Source of the DNA: Flavobacterium flavigenum | Lineage (GTDB): Bacteria; Bacteroidota; Bacteroidia; Flavobacteriales; Flavobacteriaceae | Assembly: GCF_027111255.2 (NCBI RefSeq) | Contig: NZ_CP114285.2 | Location: forward strand, 4,216,001 to 4,280,000 | Direction of reading: 5' to 3' | DNA: 64,000 nt | Shown: one piece after another, positions 28,089-37,676 of the stretch | Numbering within the stretch: the first letter of the stretch is position 1 | Layout of the letters: every line of letters begins with the position of its first letter | Translations under genes and position numbers: made by a program | The notes under the pieces: model-generated | Database searches by the model: none | Seen by the model: the letters and a program-made list of their open reading frames with translations, nothing else | What the model was told of the DNA's origin: nothing

Positions 28089-29627
28089 TTAAATGCAAAG
28101 CTTCTTAAGTTTAACAAATCCACCTTTGTTTTCCTGTCGATCTAAAGATTGCGAAACAATTAAACTTCCAATAATAATCATATTTAATAATTCGTAAAAA
28201 GGCACACTAATCTGTTGCGTTCTTTCAATCTGCTCCATTTCATTTTTCCATTTTAAAAGCTGTTCTTTCGCATTTTGCAAATCACTATCAGACCTTACGA
28301 TTCCTGCGTTTTGCCGCATCAAATACTGAAGTTTTGTTTTTAATTCGGCCAGATATTCAGAATCAGTTTCAGGTTTATCTGTTTTTTCTTTTCCTGCAAT
28401 TTTATAATCAGTTGTTTTTATTTCTAAATCAGGATTAGCTAAGTATTCATAAATTCTGCCGGAATAAACTAAAGCTTCCAGTAATGAATTTGATGCTAAC
28501 CGATTTGCTCCATGCAAACCGGTCTGAGAACATTCGCCACAGGCAAATAAGTTGTGAACAGACGTTTTACCTTCAGTATCAACTACAATTCCGCCACAGA
28601 GATAATGCTGGGCAGGCACTACCGGAATCCAGTTTTTTTCTATGTCAATTCCGGCTGTTAAACAGTGCTTGTAAATCATCGGAAAATGATTTTTAAAAGC
28701 TTCCAGATCAAGATGGGTACAATCTAAATAAACACAATCATCGCCGGATTTTTTTAGTTCCAAATCAATACTTTGTGATACAATATCTCTTGAAGCCAAT
28801 TCTTGCCTTGAATCATAATCCATCATGAAACGATGTCCTTGCCTGATACGCAGATAAGCCCCGAAACCGCGAACTGCCTCAGAAATCAAAAATTTAGAAC
28901 CGCTAGAATCTTCATAAAAAGCGGTAGGGTGAAATTGTATAAATTCCATTTCCTTAATAGTTGCTCCGGCACGATAAGCCATGGCAATTCCGTCACCCGT
29001 TGCGATTACAGGGTTAGTCGTATGTCCGTAAAGATGACCGATTCCGCCAGTGGCTAATATTGTAAAGTCTGATTTGTAAGTTTGCAGCAGTTTTGTTTTT
29101 TCATCTAAAACAATAATTCCCAGACAGCAGTTTTCTTCGGTAATTAAATCTACAGCAAAATGATGATCGCAAACGGTAATATTCTCTTTTTGGAATACCT
29201 GCTTCAAAATAGCGCGTTCAATTTCATAGCCTGTCTGGTCTTTGTGATGCACGACGCGATTTTCAGAATGGCCGCCTTCTTTACCTAAGTTAAGATTGCC
29301 ATCGGGATCTTTGTCGAATTTTGCACCCCATTCAATCAGTTCTTTTAACCGTTTTGGTCCTTCGGTAATAACCATTTTTACAACGGCTTCATCACACAAA
29401 CCATCTCCGCAAATAATCGTATCGCTGATATGTTTTTGATACGAATCTTCGTTTTTATCAATCACGATGGCAATACCGCCCTGAGCGTATTTCGTATTGG
29501 ATTCGTCAGCGTTTGATTTAGTAACAATAGTGATGTTTTTTTTCGGAAATTTTTCTGCCAGGCGAAGGGCAAGTGTCAGTCCCGCAACACCGGAGCCAAT
29601 AATTAAGTAATTTGTATTTATCATCAT
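28089..29627 (-). CDS. nadB: L-aspartate oxidase
   Basis: The FAD enzyme oxidises L-aspartate to iminoaspartate, the first step of de novo NAD synthesis. The 512-residue protein has the N-terminal FAD motif [18 protein letters not shown], the succinate-dehydrogenase-like active region [12 protein letters not shown], and [22 protein letters not shown] near the C-terminal third. Its ATG overlaps the nadA stop by four bases (ATGA), so translation is coupled. In other bacteria the enzyme can use fumarate instead of oxygen, which fits an operon with an oxygen-sensitive reductase. nadC is not in the window. Confidence 0.96.
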   Translation of the reverse strand: MMINTNYLIIGSGVAGLTLALRLAEKFPKKNITIVTKSNADESNTKYAQGGIAIVIDKNEDSYQKHISDTIICGDGLCDEAVVKMVITEGPKRLKELIEWGAKFDKDPDGNLNLGKEGGHSENRVVHHKDQTGYEIERAILKQVFQKENITVCDHHFAVDLITEENCCLGIIVLDEKTKLLQTYKSDFTILATGGIGHLYGHTTNPVIATGDGIAMAYRAGATIKEMEFIQFHPTAFYEDSSGSKFLISEAVRGFGAYLRIRQGHRFMMDYDSRQELASRDIVSQSIDLELKKSGDDCVYLDCTHLDLEAFKNHFPMIYKHCLTAGIDIEKNWIPVVPAQHYLCGGIVVDTEGKTSVHNLFACGECSQTGLHGANRLASNSLLEALVYSGRIYEYLANPDLEIKTTDYKIAGKEKTDKPETDSEYLAELKTKLQYLMRQNAGIVRSDSDLQNAKEQLLKWKNEMEQIERTQQISVPFYELLNMIIIGSLIVSQSLDRQENKGGFVKLKKLCI

Positions 29628-30568
29628 TTGGATAACTCAAGCATTCTTTCAATCGGAATTAACGCTTTTTGGATAATAGCTTCGGGTACGGTAATTTCAG
29701 GGCTTTCGGTTAACAGACAGTCGTATACTTTTTGAAGCGTATTCATTTTCATATAACCACATTCGCTGCAGGCACAGGTGTTGTCTTCTTTCGCAGGAGC
29801 GGGAATTAAGGTTTTTTCTGGGACTTCTTCCTGCATTTTATGTAAAATTCCAAATTCGGTAGCGACAATAAATTTATTGCCAGAATCTGTTTTTACATAA
29901 TCAATCATTCCGGAAGTGGAGCCAATATAGCTGGCAGCAGCCAAAATAGGAGTCTCAGATTCGGGATGTGCAATGATTTTGGCATCCGGATGCTCTTTAT
30001 ACAACTCAAGTAACTTATCTAATGAAAATGCTTCATGAACGACACAGGAACCATCCCACAAAACCATATCCCTTCCTGTTTTGCTCATCACATATTTTCC
30101 CAGATTTTTGTCGGGGGCAAAAATAATAGGCGTTTGTTTGGGAATCGATTCTACAATTTTTACGGCATTGGCAGAAGTCACTACAATATCTGTCAGGGCT
30201 TTGACCTCTGCAGAACAATTCACATACGTAATCACAAGATGGTCAGGATGCTGATCCGTAAATTTTTTGAATAAATCAGGAGGACATGACTCTGCCAATG
30301 AACATCCGGCATTTGCATCCGGCAGAATTACTTTTTTGGAAGGATTTAAAATTTTTGCTGTTTCTGCCATAAAATGAACTCCGGCAAAAAGAATAATATC
30401 GGCATCGGCTTTTGCAGCTTCCTGAGATAATCCCAGGCTGTCGCCAACATAATCTGCGATTTCCTGAATTTCGGTCCGCTGGTAATAATGTGCTAAAAGG
30501 ACAGCGTTTTTTTCTTTTTTGAGTTTTATAATCTGCTCTTTTAAATTTTGTATTTCGATTGTATCCAT
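29624..30568 (-). CDS. nadA: Quinolinate synthase
   Basis: The 314-residue enzyme condenses iminoaspartate with dihydroxyacetone phosphate to quinolinate using an oxygen-sensitive [4Fe-4S] cluster. Candidate cluster cysteines are in [19 protein letters not shown] and CACSECGYM. The start [21 protein letters not shown] is characteristic. It is 24 bases downstream of the CopD-like gene and overlaps nadB by four bases. Confidence 0.96.
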   Translation of the reverse strand: MDTIEIQNLKEQIIKLKKEKNAVLLAHYYQRTEIQEIADYVGDSLGLSQEAAKADADIILFAGVHFMAETAKILNPSKKVILPDANAGCSLAESCPPDLFKKFTDQHPDHLVITYVNCSAEVKALTDIVVTSANAVKIVESIPKQTPIIFAPDKNLGKYVMSKTGRDMVLWDGSCVVHEAFSLDKLLELYKEHPDAKIIAHPESETPILAAASYIGSTSGMIDYVKTDSGNKFIVATEFGILHKMQEEVPEKTLIPAPAKEDNTCACSECGYMKMNTLQKVYDCLLTESPEITVPEAIIQKALIPIERMLELSK

Positions 30569-30592
30569 TTTTAAAAAATATTTGTCTAATGA

Positions 30593-31042
30593 TTAGAAAC
30601 CTCCAAACCGAATAAACGAACCAAAAATCAGCATTACAATACCGATTGTCGTAACTGATACGATATGAAAAGTCATTTCGGGTAATTTACGCGGATTGGT
30701 TTTCAGTTGAGGCAAAACCCGAAATTGGGCGCTTAAGGCAAAAACTACAGTGGTGAGCAATAAAATTAATTTTGATGAAACGACACTCTCAATTGGTGTG
30801 GCGAACTGAAACCAATAGTTTATAGTTACGCCATATTTATAAGCCATTAAAATACCTGTTACGACCAGTAAAAATAAGGAAGTCATGCCTACAGGTTCGT
30901 ATTTCTTTTCGTAATTCAGAATAATGTTTGGGTCTTTTTCTTTTAGTGCTTTAGGCAGATAGGCCACAGAAAGCAGTATGTGCCCGCCAACCCAAATGGC
31001 GGCACATAAAAGATGAATGATTAAGAGAAAATGGTGGTTCAT
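30593..31042 (-). CDS. CopD-like four-helix membrane protein
   Basis: Starting at ATG 31042 (MNHHFLLIIHLLCAAIWVGGH) gives 149 residues; a start ten codons earlier would overlap nrdG and adds a non-hydrophobic tail, so the later ATG is preferred. About four hydrophobic helices are seen, and histidines in IIHLLCAAIWVGGHILL match the CopD / DUF-type membrane proteins that may bind haem or copper. Function is unproven. It starts 14 bases after nrdG and ends 24 bases before nadA, so it is embedded in the operon. Confidence 0.75.
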   Translation of the reverse strand: MNHHFLLIIHLLCAAIWVGGHILLSVAYLPKALKEKDPNIILNYEKKYEPVGMTSLFLLVVTGILMAYKYGVTINYWFQFATPIESVVSSKLILLLTTVVFALSAQFRVLPQLKTNPRKLPEMTFHIVSVTTIGIVMLIFGSFIRFGGF

Positions 31043-31056
31043 AGTTTTTTTACAAA

Positions 31057-31746
31057 TTATCCTCTTAAACAAACTTTGATTTTGGCAGAGGAAAGTTTTT
31101 GACTGTCTAATTTTTGATGCGAATGACCTAATGGCTTTAAAGTTGAAACACCGTTTAGAAAATGTTGGAGGTAATAATTGCCGCTGTAATTTTTGCTTTC
31201 TAAATAGGCAACCATTTTCAGAATGTCTTTTTCAGGAATCAGTTCTGAATGTACGGTGGTACGGACTTCAAACGGAACCTGGCTTTCGAGTAATAAATGC
31301 AAAGAGGCTTCAAACTTGTCGAAAAGTTCTGACTGGGTTATGTGTTTAAAATTTTCCTGCAAGGCTTTAAAATCCAACGCTACGTAATCAATCAGGCGAT
31401 TTTCAATCAGTGTTTTTATGACATTTGGTTTAGAGCCGTTGGTATCGATTTTAATATGGAAGCCCATTTTTTTTATTTCCATAATGAGTTCTAAAATGTT
31501 TTTGTGCAGCAGACATTCGCCTCCGCTGAAAACAACTGCATCAAGTAAATTTTTTCGGCTATGAAGAAAAGAAATCACTTTAGAAAATGAGATGGTTCCT
31601 TTGCCCAGTACAATCTCCGGATTGTAGCAATACAAACAGCGCATATTGCAGCCTGCAAACCAAAGAATACAGGCTGACTTATGCGCATAATCCAATAAAG
31701 TAAACGGAGTTATGCTGTAAATAGGATTACTGGCATTTTCCTTCAT
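31057..31746 (-). CDS. nrdG: Anaerobic ribonucleoside-triphosphate reductase activating protein
   Basis: The 229-residue radical SAM enzyme has the cluster motif WFAGCNMRCLYCYNPEI (C-x3-C-x2-C) at about residue 33-41 and the GGE-type SAM motif FSGGECLLH. It installs the glycyl radical on class III ribonucleotide reductase in the absence of oxygen. Its first 20 bases overlap the small glycyl-radical subunit gene, which ties their expression together. It is about 70 residues longer than the minimal E. coli NrdG, as in the longer activases found in many anaerobes. Confidence 0.93.
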   Translation of the reverse strand: MKENASNPIYSITPFTLLDYAHKSACILWFAGCNMRCLYCYNPEIVLGKGTISFSKVISFLHSRKNLLDAVVFSGGECLLHKNILELIMEIKKMGFHIKIDTNGSKPNVIKTLIENRLIDYVALDFKALQENFKHITQSELFDKFEASLHLLLESQVPFEVRTTVHSELIPEKDILKMVAYLESKNYSGNYYLQHFLNGVSTLKPLGHSHQKLDSQKLSSAKIKVCLRG

Positions 31747-31891
31747 TGAAATGGGTGCGTTGTTTGTGTTCTCCTTTTTTACCGATGTTAAAACTCTCTA
31801 CCGGACGATGATAACCCATTACTCTCGTGTACACAAGACATCTAGTTCTTAAATGCTGTTTTTCTTCTAAAATTGCTGTGACTGTTTTCAT
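31727..31891 (-). CDS. nrdD: Separate glycyl-radical subunit of class III ribonucleotide reductase (54 residues)
   Basis: The short frame encodes MKTVTAILEEKQHLRTRC followed by VYTRVMGYHRPVESFN, then GKKGEHKQRTHF. The RVxGYxRPV...N.GK..E...R pattern is the C-terminal glycyl-radical loop of NrdD; the radical glycine would be Gly26. The main reductase gene 19 bases upstream ends without this loop, so the enzyme is split and this peptide must add in trans. It overlaps nrdG by 20 bases. The ATG is at 31889-31891 and the stop at 31727-31729, giving exactly 55 codons. Confidence 0.88.
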   Translation of the reverse strand: MKTVTAILEEKQHLRTRCLVYTRVMGYHRPVESFNIGKKGEHKQRTHFNEGKCQ

Positions 31892-31910
31892 ATGAATTAT
31901 AAATTATAGT

Positions 31911-34019
31911 TTATTGATGATGAACTAATTTTGTTTCTTCGGTAATAATGTTTTCATCACATTTGGGACAATATTCGTGTTCTCCGTTCAGATAACCGTG
32001 TGTGGGACATACACTAAAAACTGGGGTTACAGTAATATAAGGCAGTTTAAAATTCGATAAAACCTTTTTTATGAATTGTTTGCAGGCTTCAGGAGAACTG
32101 ATTTTTTCGCTCATGTATAAATGCAGGACGGTTCCTCCGGTGTATTTGCATTGCAGTTCATCCTGTAAAAACAAGGCTTCAAAAGGATCTTCGGTATGAT
32201 CTACAGGAATTTGCGAACTGTTGGTGTAATAGATGTTTTCCTGCTGTCCTGCCTGATAAATATCCGGAAATCGTTTTTTATCTTCTTTCGCAAAACGATA
32301 CGTTGTTCCTTCGGCAGGAGTGGCTTCGAGGTTGTAGAGGTTTCCGGTTTCTTCCTGAAATTCTTTCATCCGGTTTCTGATATGTTCTAATATTTCAGAT
32401 GCAAATGCAATTCCGATTGCTGAAGTTATGGTATCCTGACTTTCTGTGAAATTTACAATCAATTCGTTCATTCCATTTACACCAATGGTAGAAAAATGAT
32501 TTCTAAAATGCTGTAAATAACGTTTTGTGTACGGATACAAACCGCGATCGTACATTTCCTGCACAAAAGCTCTTTTTTTCTCCAGAGTCGATTTAGAAAT
32601 GTATAGTAACTGATCTAATTCTTTAAATAATTGCGTTTTATTTCCTTTATGTAAATAGCCCAAACGCGCCATATTTAGGGTAACGACACCAATACTTCCG
32701 GTCATTTCGGCGCTTCCAAAAAGACCGTTACCGCGTCTTAGCAATTCACGTAAATCCAGCTGCAGACGACAGCACATACTGCGGACAGCGTTGGGTTTAT
32801 ATGCATTTGGGTTTTCGGATTTATTTCCGTTTTCATCCAAAATATACTGGCTTCCCATAAAATTCTGAAAATAGGAAGAACCTATTTTGGCTGTATTTTC
32901 AAAAAGTAAGTCGGTATTTTCTCCGTTCCATTCAAACTCTTCGGTGATATTTACTGTCGGAATAGGAAAGGTGAAGGGCTGACCATTGGCATCGCCCTCT
33001 GTCATTACTGTATAATAAGCTTTGTTGATGAGGTTCATTTCCGTTTGAAAATGCTCGTAACGCAAATCAGTTAGTTTCGAAACACCTCTTTCCTGAGCCC
33101 GAACCAAAAGGTCATGACTAAAGTTTCCTTCAAAAAAGTGTAAGTCATTTTTAGTCGGTATCTGAGTTTTTAAATCTTCGGGAACGACCCAGTCCAGTGT
33201 AATATTCGTAAAAGGCGATTGACCCCAGCGAGCCGGAACATTAAGGTTGTAGACAAAACTTCGTACAGCTTTCAAAACTTCATCAAAACTCAAATGATCT
33301 TTAAAAACATACGGGGCCAGATAAGTATCAAAGGAACTAAAAGCCTGTGCACCTGCCCATTCGCTTTGGAGAATTCCGAGAAAATTAGCCATTTGCCCGA
33401 GAGCTTCCCTGAAATGTGATGGCGCTTTGCTCTCAACACGTCCGCGAACTCCATTGAAGCCTTCGTTTAATAACGCACGCAAACTCCAGCCGGCGCAATA
33501 TCCTGTCAGGCAATCCAGATCATGAATATGAATGTCGCCATTGCGGTGTGCATAACCTTCTTCTTTGCTGTACACTTTATCCAGCCAGTAATTGGCAATG
33601 ATTTTTCCGGCTACATTATTCACAAGACCGGCGTTAGAGTAGGAGGTATTGGCATTGGCATTAATACGCCAGTCGGTTTGCTCTATATATTCTTCAATGG
33701 TTTGTGTACTGTCTATATACGTTGTATCCCGATTTAAACCCTGAATATGCTCACGCTGCATTTTGCGGGTATGGCGGAATAACATAAACGAACGCATCAC
33801 ATCAAAATACTTTTTTTCGAAAAGGTTTTTCTCAATTAAATCCTGAATTTCTTCAACAGCCCAGGTTTCCTTTTTTTGTAAATCGCTAATCACTTTTGTA
33901 AAAACCGATTGATCAGTAGGTATAGAAACGCTCCGAAAACTTTTTTCGATAGCATCTTTAATTTTAAAAGATTCAAAAGGTTTGAATTGACCGTTTCTTT
34001 TGATAACATATTTTTCCAT
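31911..34019 (-). CDS. nrdD: Anaerobic (class III) ribonucleoside-triphosphate reductase, large catalytic part
   Basis: The 702-residue protein begins with an ATP-cone (YVIKRNGQFKPFESFKIKDAI, about 3-90) for allosteric control, followed by the ten-stranded reductase barrel with markers such as HIHDLDCLTGYCAGWSL and GSIGVVTLNMARLGY. Near the end is a zinc-binding motif CPTHGYLNGEHEYCPKC. The usual C-terminal glycyl-radical loop is absent and is encoded separately just downstream. It makes deoxynucleotides without oxygen. It is divergent from nirK across a 301-base gap that contains an FNR-like palindrome. Confidence 0.95.
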   Translation of the reverse strand: MEKYVIKRNGQFKPFESFKIKDAIEKSFRSVSIPTDQSVFTKVISDLQKKETWAVEEIQDLIEKNLFEKKYFDVMRSFMLFRHTRKMQREHIQGLNRDTTYIDSTQTIEEYIEQTDWRINANANTSYSNAGLVNNVAGKIIANYWLDKVYSKEEGYAHRNGDIHIHDLDCLTGYCAGWSLRALLNEGFNGVRGRVESKAPSHFREALGQMANFLGILQSEWAGAQAFSSFDTYLAPYVFKDHLSFDEVLKAVRSFVYNLNVPARWGQSPFTNITLDWVVPEDLKTQIPTKNDLHFFEGNFSHDLLVRAQERGVSKLTDLRYEHFQTEMNLINKAYYTVMTEGDANGQPFTFPIPTVNITEEFEWNGENTDLLFENTAKIGSSYFQNFMGSQYILDENGNKSENPNAYKPNAVRSMCCRLQLDLRELLRRGNGLFGSAEMTGSIGVVTLNMARLGYLHKGNKTQLFKELDQLLYISKSTLEKKRAFVQEMYDRGLYPYTKRYLQHFRNHFSTIGVNGMNELIVNFTESQDTITSAIGIAFASEILEHIRNRMKEFQEETGNLYNLEATPAEGTTYRFAKEDKKRFPDIYQAGQQENIYYTNSSQIPVDHTEDPFEALFLQDELQCKYTGGTVLHLYMSEKISSPEACKQFIKKVLSNFKLPYITVTPVFSVCPTHGYLNGEHEYCPKCDENIITEETKLVHHQ

Positions 34020-34208
34020 ATGATGGCGATTTATTTGGTTTGTTTTTTCGGGATTAAAAAGCAGGCTATTTTGTATTAAAGATATTTTTGTCTTTAATTA
34101 TTTTGCTCTTTTTTTAATTTTTCAACTATCTGTATTTGTAATGTTTAGGTGAATTATGAAAAGCTTTTTTTGGGAATGTAATTTTATAATTTAAAAAAAA
34201 AAGAAGAA

Positions 34209-34222
34209 ATGATTTTTATCAT
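34209..34222. promoter_or_regulatory. FNR/CRP-family palindrome between nrdD and nirK
   Basis: ATGATTTTTATCAT has two perfect half-sites (ATGAT / ATCAT) around TTTT and matches the FNR-type consensus TTGATnnnnATCAA except at the outermost base pair. It lies 98 bases before the nirK ATG and 189 bases before the nrdD ATG. A TATTTTG stretch at 34246-34252, one base short of the TAnnTTTG element, would put the site roughly 40 bases upstream of a nirK transcription start, the class II activator position. The remaining part of the 34020-34320 gap shows no gene. Confidence 0.55.
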
Positions 34223-34320
34223 GTTTTACTGGTTTAAAATGGTATTATTTTGCTGTAATCAAATAAAAGATAAAAAAGTCTTTTATTGATGAGTTACGAT
34301 AGATTTAACACCAGACAATT

Positions 34321-35805
34321 ATGAAACCTAAACTACAATTAAAAAGAAGCATTAGAATTGCTGCAGCTTTTGTACTGATTTTTGGTATGTTTTCCTGTGC
34401 CAAAAATGAAACGAAGGATGCTCAGTATTATCAGAATATTGAAACAAGTGGGCAAAAAGAAGCAGAACTTACTGCACCGCCATTGGTTCCCAAACCAGTT
34501 GGGGACCGTGCGGCAACAAACCTGATTGTCAATATGGAGATCAAAGAACAAGAAGGCGAAATGGTAGACGGGGTAAAATACACCTACTGGACTTTCGGAG
34601 GCTCTGTTCCGGGCAGTTTTATCAGGACCAGAGTGGGCGACGAGGTAGAATTTCACTTAAAAAACCATCCGGATAATAAAATGCCACACAATATTGATTT
34701 ACATGCGGTAACCGGACCGGGAGGCGGGGCAACTTCTTCATTAGTAGCTCCGGGACACGAAAAAGTCTTCAAATTCAAAACAATCAATCCCGGACTATAT
34801 GTGTATCACTGTGCCACAGCACCGGTAGGAATGCACATAGCAAACGGAATGTACGGTTTGATTTTGGTAGAACCAGAAGGAGGATTGCCGCCAGTTGATA
34901 AAGAATACTACATTATGCAGGGTGATTTTTATACAAAAGGAAGCTACGGAGAACCCGGAAAACAGCCTTTTGATATGAACAAGGCCGTCAAAGAAGAACC
35001 GGATTACGTGGTCTTTAACGGAAAAGTAGGTGCTGTAACAGGTGATAAATCAATAACGGCAAAAGTAGGTGAAACGGTACGTATTTTTATGGGTAATGGC
35101 GGTCCAAACTTGGTTTCGTCTTTCCATGTCATTGGTGAAATTTTCGATAAAGTACACATTGAAGGAGGGGATATGATTAACAAAAATGTTCAAACCACAC
35201 TGATTCCCGCAGGAGGATCTGCAATAGTTGAATTTAAAGTTGAGGTTCCAGGAACTTTTATTCTGGTAGATCACTCCATTTTCAGGGCATTCAATAAAGG
35301 AGCTCTCGGAATGCTGAAAGTGGAAGGCGAAGAAAATAAAAAAATATACTCAGGAACCACTCAGGAAGGTATTTATCTGCCTGAAGGCGGAACTATTCAA
35401 AATATGCCAAAAGAAAAAGGAGCAGTGAAAACTGTAGTGGCTAAAACGGTTCCGGAACAGCTTAAATCAGGAAAAGAACTCTACGGAAGAACCTGTTTTG
35501 CCTGCCATCAGCCAAGCGGAGAAGGGATTCCGAATGCTTTTCCTCCTTTAGCCAAATCAGATTTCCTGAATGCAAATCCGGACAGAGCCATTGGTGCGGT
35601 ATTGCATGGATTGAGCGGAGAGATTACGGTAAACGGTAAAAAGTTTAATAACGTGATGACCAGTCAGCATTTAACCGACGAAGAAGTTGCTGATGTTTTG
35701 ACCTACGTGTATAACAGCTGGGGCAATAATAAAACCGTGATCAATCCGGCAAGAGTAAAAGCGGTGAGAGCAAAGCCTGCTCCTAAGGTAACAGCAGAAC
35801 ATTAA
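34321..35805 (+). CDS. nirK: Copper nitrite reductase with C-terminal cytochrome c domain
   Basis: The enzyme reduces nitrite to nitric oxide. The 494-residue protein has a lipoprotein signal (lipobox FGMFSC, Cys26) and two cupredoxin domains. Type 1 copper ligands are His123, Cys164, His172 and Met177; type 2 ligands are His128, His163 and His318; the active-site acid/base pair fits Asp126 (HNIDLH) and His269 (SSFHVIG). From about 375 a class I cytochrome c domain follows with CFACH at 392-396, an electron-donor fusion seen in several NirK lineages. It heads a five-gene run. Confidence 0.95.
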   Translation: MKPKLQLKRSIRIAAAFVLIFGMFSCAKNETKDAQYYQNIETSGQKEAELTAPPLVPKPVGDRAATNLIVNMEIKEQEGEMVDGVKYTYWTFGGSVPGSFIRTRVGDEVEFHLKNHPDNKMPHNIDLHAVTGPGGGATSSLVAPGHEKVFKFKTINPGLYVYHCATAPVGMHIANGMYGLILVEPEGGLPPVDKEYYIMQGDFYTKGSYGEPGKQPFDMNKAVKEEPDYVVFNGKVGAVTGDKSITAKVGETVRIFMGNGGPNLVSSFHVIGEIFDKVHIEGGDMINKNVQTTLIPAGGSAIVEFKVEVPGTFILVDHSIFRAFNKGALGMLKVEGEENKKIYSGTTQEGIYLPEGGTIQNMPKEKGAVKTVVAKTVPEQLKSGKELYGRTCFACHQPSGEGIPNAFPPLAKSDFLNANPDRAIGAVLHGLSGEITVNGKKFNNVMTSQHLTDEEVADVLTYVYNSWGNNKTVINPARVKAVRAKPAPKVTAEH

Positions 35806-35839
35806 TACTAACTGAATATTAAATTTTAAAAAACAGAAA

Positions 35840-36217
35840 ATGAAAAAATATGTTTTTACAATCGTAATGATGGGTTTAACCTGTTATGGATTTAGCCAGA
35901 ATACGGTTAAGGGAAAAGGGGTTTATGATAAGGTTTGCATTACCTGCCATCAGTCAACAGGCTTGGGAATACCGGGAGCTTTTCCGCCATTAGCAAAGTC
36001 TGACTATCTGAATAAAGATGTGAACAGGGCAATAAAAGGAGTTGTAAAAGGCTTAAATGGGGCAATTACCGTAAATGGCAAAAAGTTCAATGGAGTCATG
36101 CCAGCTCAGTCTTTAAGCGATCAGCAGCTGGCAGATGTTCTGACTTATGTTTATGCAAGCTGGGGAAATAGTAAAAAAGTAGTAACTCCAGAAATGGTGA
36201 AAGCTCAAAGAAAATGA
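35840..36217 (+). CDS. Monohaem cytochrome c
   Basis: The 125-residue protein has a signal peptide (MKKYVFTIVMMGLTCYGFSQ) and a single haem-binding motif CITCH at 33-37, with the axial methionine probably in FNGVMPAQ. It closely parallels the cytochrome domain fused to NirK (shared [16 protein letters not shown], [12 protein letters not shown]), so it probably arose by duplication of that domain and may deliver electrons to it in the periplasm. It starts 34 bases after nirK. Confidence 0.92.
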   Translation: MKKYVFTIVMMGLTCYGFSQNTVKGKGVYDKVCITCHQSTGLGIPGAFPPLAKSDYLNKDVNRAIKGVVKGLNGAITVNGKKFNGVMPAQSLSDQQLADVLTYVYASWGNSKKVVTPEMVKAQRK

Positions 36218-36240
36218 TGCATTAAAGTAAAGCAGCAACA

Positions 36241-37077
36241 ATGTTTACGCAAAAAACAAGAATAATTTTCTTTTTATTATTTCTGAGTACACTTTGTGCT
36301 CAGGAGGTTCATATGGCGGCTATAAATGGGGGGACTTTTGTTCCCCTTTATGGCGCTGTTGATAAAAAGCCGATTAAAGTGGAATCATTCAAATTGGATG
36401 TATATCCTGTTACAAATGCACAATTTTTAGCTTTTGTAAAAAAATATCCTGAATACAGTCCTTCTAAAATCAAACGTCTTTTTGCAGATAAGAGTTATTT
36501 GTCGCAATGGGAAAGTGATTTTAATTACGGGAAAAACAATTTAAGTAATGCTCCGGTAACCAATGTTTCCTGGTTTGCAGCCAAAAAATACTGCGAGTGT
36601 CAGGGGAAAAGACTCCCAACAATGGACGAATGGGAATTTGTAGCAATGGCCGACGAAAAACGTACAGATGCCCGAACAAAAGAGGAATTCAATACATATA
36701 TTATGTCCTGGTATGAAAAACCAAACACTTATGCAAATCCAATTGGAAAGACCTTCAAAAATTACTGGGGAGTTTATGATATGCATGGGTTGGTCTGGGA
36801 ATGGACAGCCGACTTCAATAGTATTTTTCTTTCGGGCGAATTCAGAAAAGATAAAGATACTGATAAGAGTCTCTTTTGCGGAAGCGGATCTGTAAATGCA
36901 ACCGACCTGATGAACTATGCAGCTTTTATGCGCTATGCTTTTCGTGGAAGTCTTAAAGCGAAATATACGACTAAGAATCTTGGATTCCGTTGTGCCAGCA
37001 ACGAAAAAAATGGGTTAACTACCACTAAAAAACAAGACAATGGAAACAAAAAAAACATACCGAAAAATAAAAAATAG
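36241..37077 (+). CDS. SUMF1 / formylglycine-generating-enzyme-like protein
   Basis: The 278-residue secreted protein has a signal peptide (ending in STLCAQ) and a SUMF1 fold: GGTFVPLYG, VYPVTNAQFLAFVKKYPEY, APVTNVSWFAAKKYCECQGKRLPTMDEWEF, and C-terminal RYAFRGSLKAKYTTKNLGFRCA. Members next to nirK are common in Bacteroidota and are unlikely to modify sulfatases; a role in nitrite reductase maturation or electron transfer has been suggested only by neighbourhood. The C-terminal tail is Lys/Asn rich and overlaps the SCO gene by 38 bases in another frame. Confidence 0.88.
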   Translation: MFTQKTRIIFFLLFLSTLCAQEVHMAAINGGTFVPLYGAVDKKPIKVESFKLDVYPVTNAQFLAFVKKYPEYSPSKIKRLFADKSYLSQWESDFNYGKNNLSNAPVTNVSWFAAKKYCECQGKRLPTMDEWEFVAMADEKRTDARTKEEFNTYIMSWYEKPNTYANPIGKTFKNYWGVYDMHGLVWEWTADFNSIFLSGEFRKDKDTDKSLFCGSGSVNATDLMNYAAFMRYAFRGSLKAKYTTKNLGFRCASNEKNGLTTTKKQDNGNKKNIPKNKK

Positions 37078-37675
37078 AAGTTACAGCTTCCTTTTCTCAA
37101 TACTACTGGTGATGACAGCAACATTACAATCCTGTAACCAAAAAGAAAAGCCAGCGGAAATAGAAAAACCGGTTTCTGATTTATCGATTTACAATCTTCC
37201 TTCAAAATGGACAACACAAAACAATCAGGATATAGAATTGAAAGACCTGAAAGGAAATGTTCTGGTAATGGTTATGATCTATACTTCATGCAAAGCAGCC
37301 TGCCCGCGTTTGGTGGCAGATATGCGGAATATTGAAGCCCGTTTGCCAGAAGACGTTAAGAAAAATGTCAAACTGGTTTTGGTAAGTATTGATCCGGAAA
37401 CCGATACGCCAAAACGCTTAAAAGCTTTTTCCATAGAAAATAAAATGGAAGGTGACCAGTGGCTTTTTTTACGTTCAACGGAAGAAAATACGAGGGAGTT
37501 CGCGGCAGTTTTAGCTGTTAATTATAAAAAAATATCCCCAATGGATTTTTCCCATTCTAATATCATTAGTGTTTTTAATGCTGATGGAGAATTAGCTTAT
37601 CAGCAGGAAGGTTTGGGAGTCAATTCTGATGAAACAATCAAAAAAATAACAGAGGAAGCTCAAAAACTAAATTAA
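37040..37675 (+). CDS. SCO family copper chaperone lipoprotein
   Basis: The 211-residue protein has a lipoprotein signal with cysteine at 32 (LQSC) and a SCO1/SenC thioredoxin fold. Copper-binding residues are Cys84 and Cys88 in TSCKAACP and the histidine in DFSHSN near residue 173. SCO proteins load copper into oxidases; beside nirK it probably helps metallate the nitrite reductase. Its ATG lies inside the SUMF1 gene (38-base overlap) and it ends one base before the next ATG, so this is one tightly packed operon. Confidence 0.92.
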   Translation: METKKTYRKIKNRSYSFLFSILLVMTATLQSCNQKEKPAEIEKPVSDLSIYNLPSKWTTQNNQDIELKDLKGNVLVMVMIYTSCKAACPRLVADMRNIEARLPEDVKKNVKLVLVSIDPETDTPKRLKAFSIENKMEGDQWLFLRSTEENTREFAAVLAVNYKKISPMDFSHSNIISVFNADGELAYQQEGLGVNSDETIKKITEEAQKLN

Positions 37676-37676
37676 G

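Noticed and set aside
36241-37077. Possible frameshift between the SUMF1 and SCO genes
   Set aside because: The SUMF1 domain is complete and the SCO protein has its own lipoprotein signal, so these are two genes with a genuine 38-base overlap.
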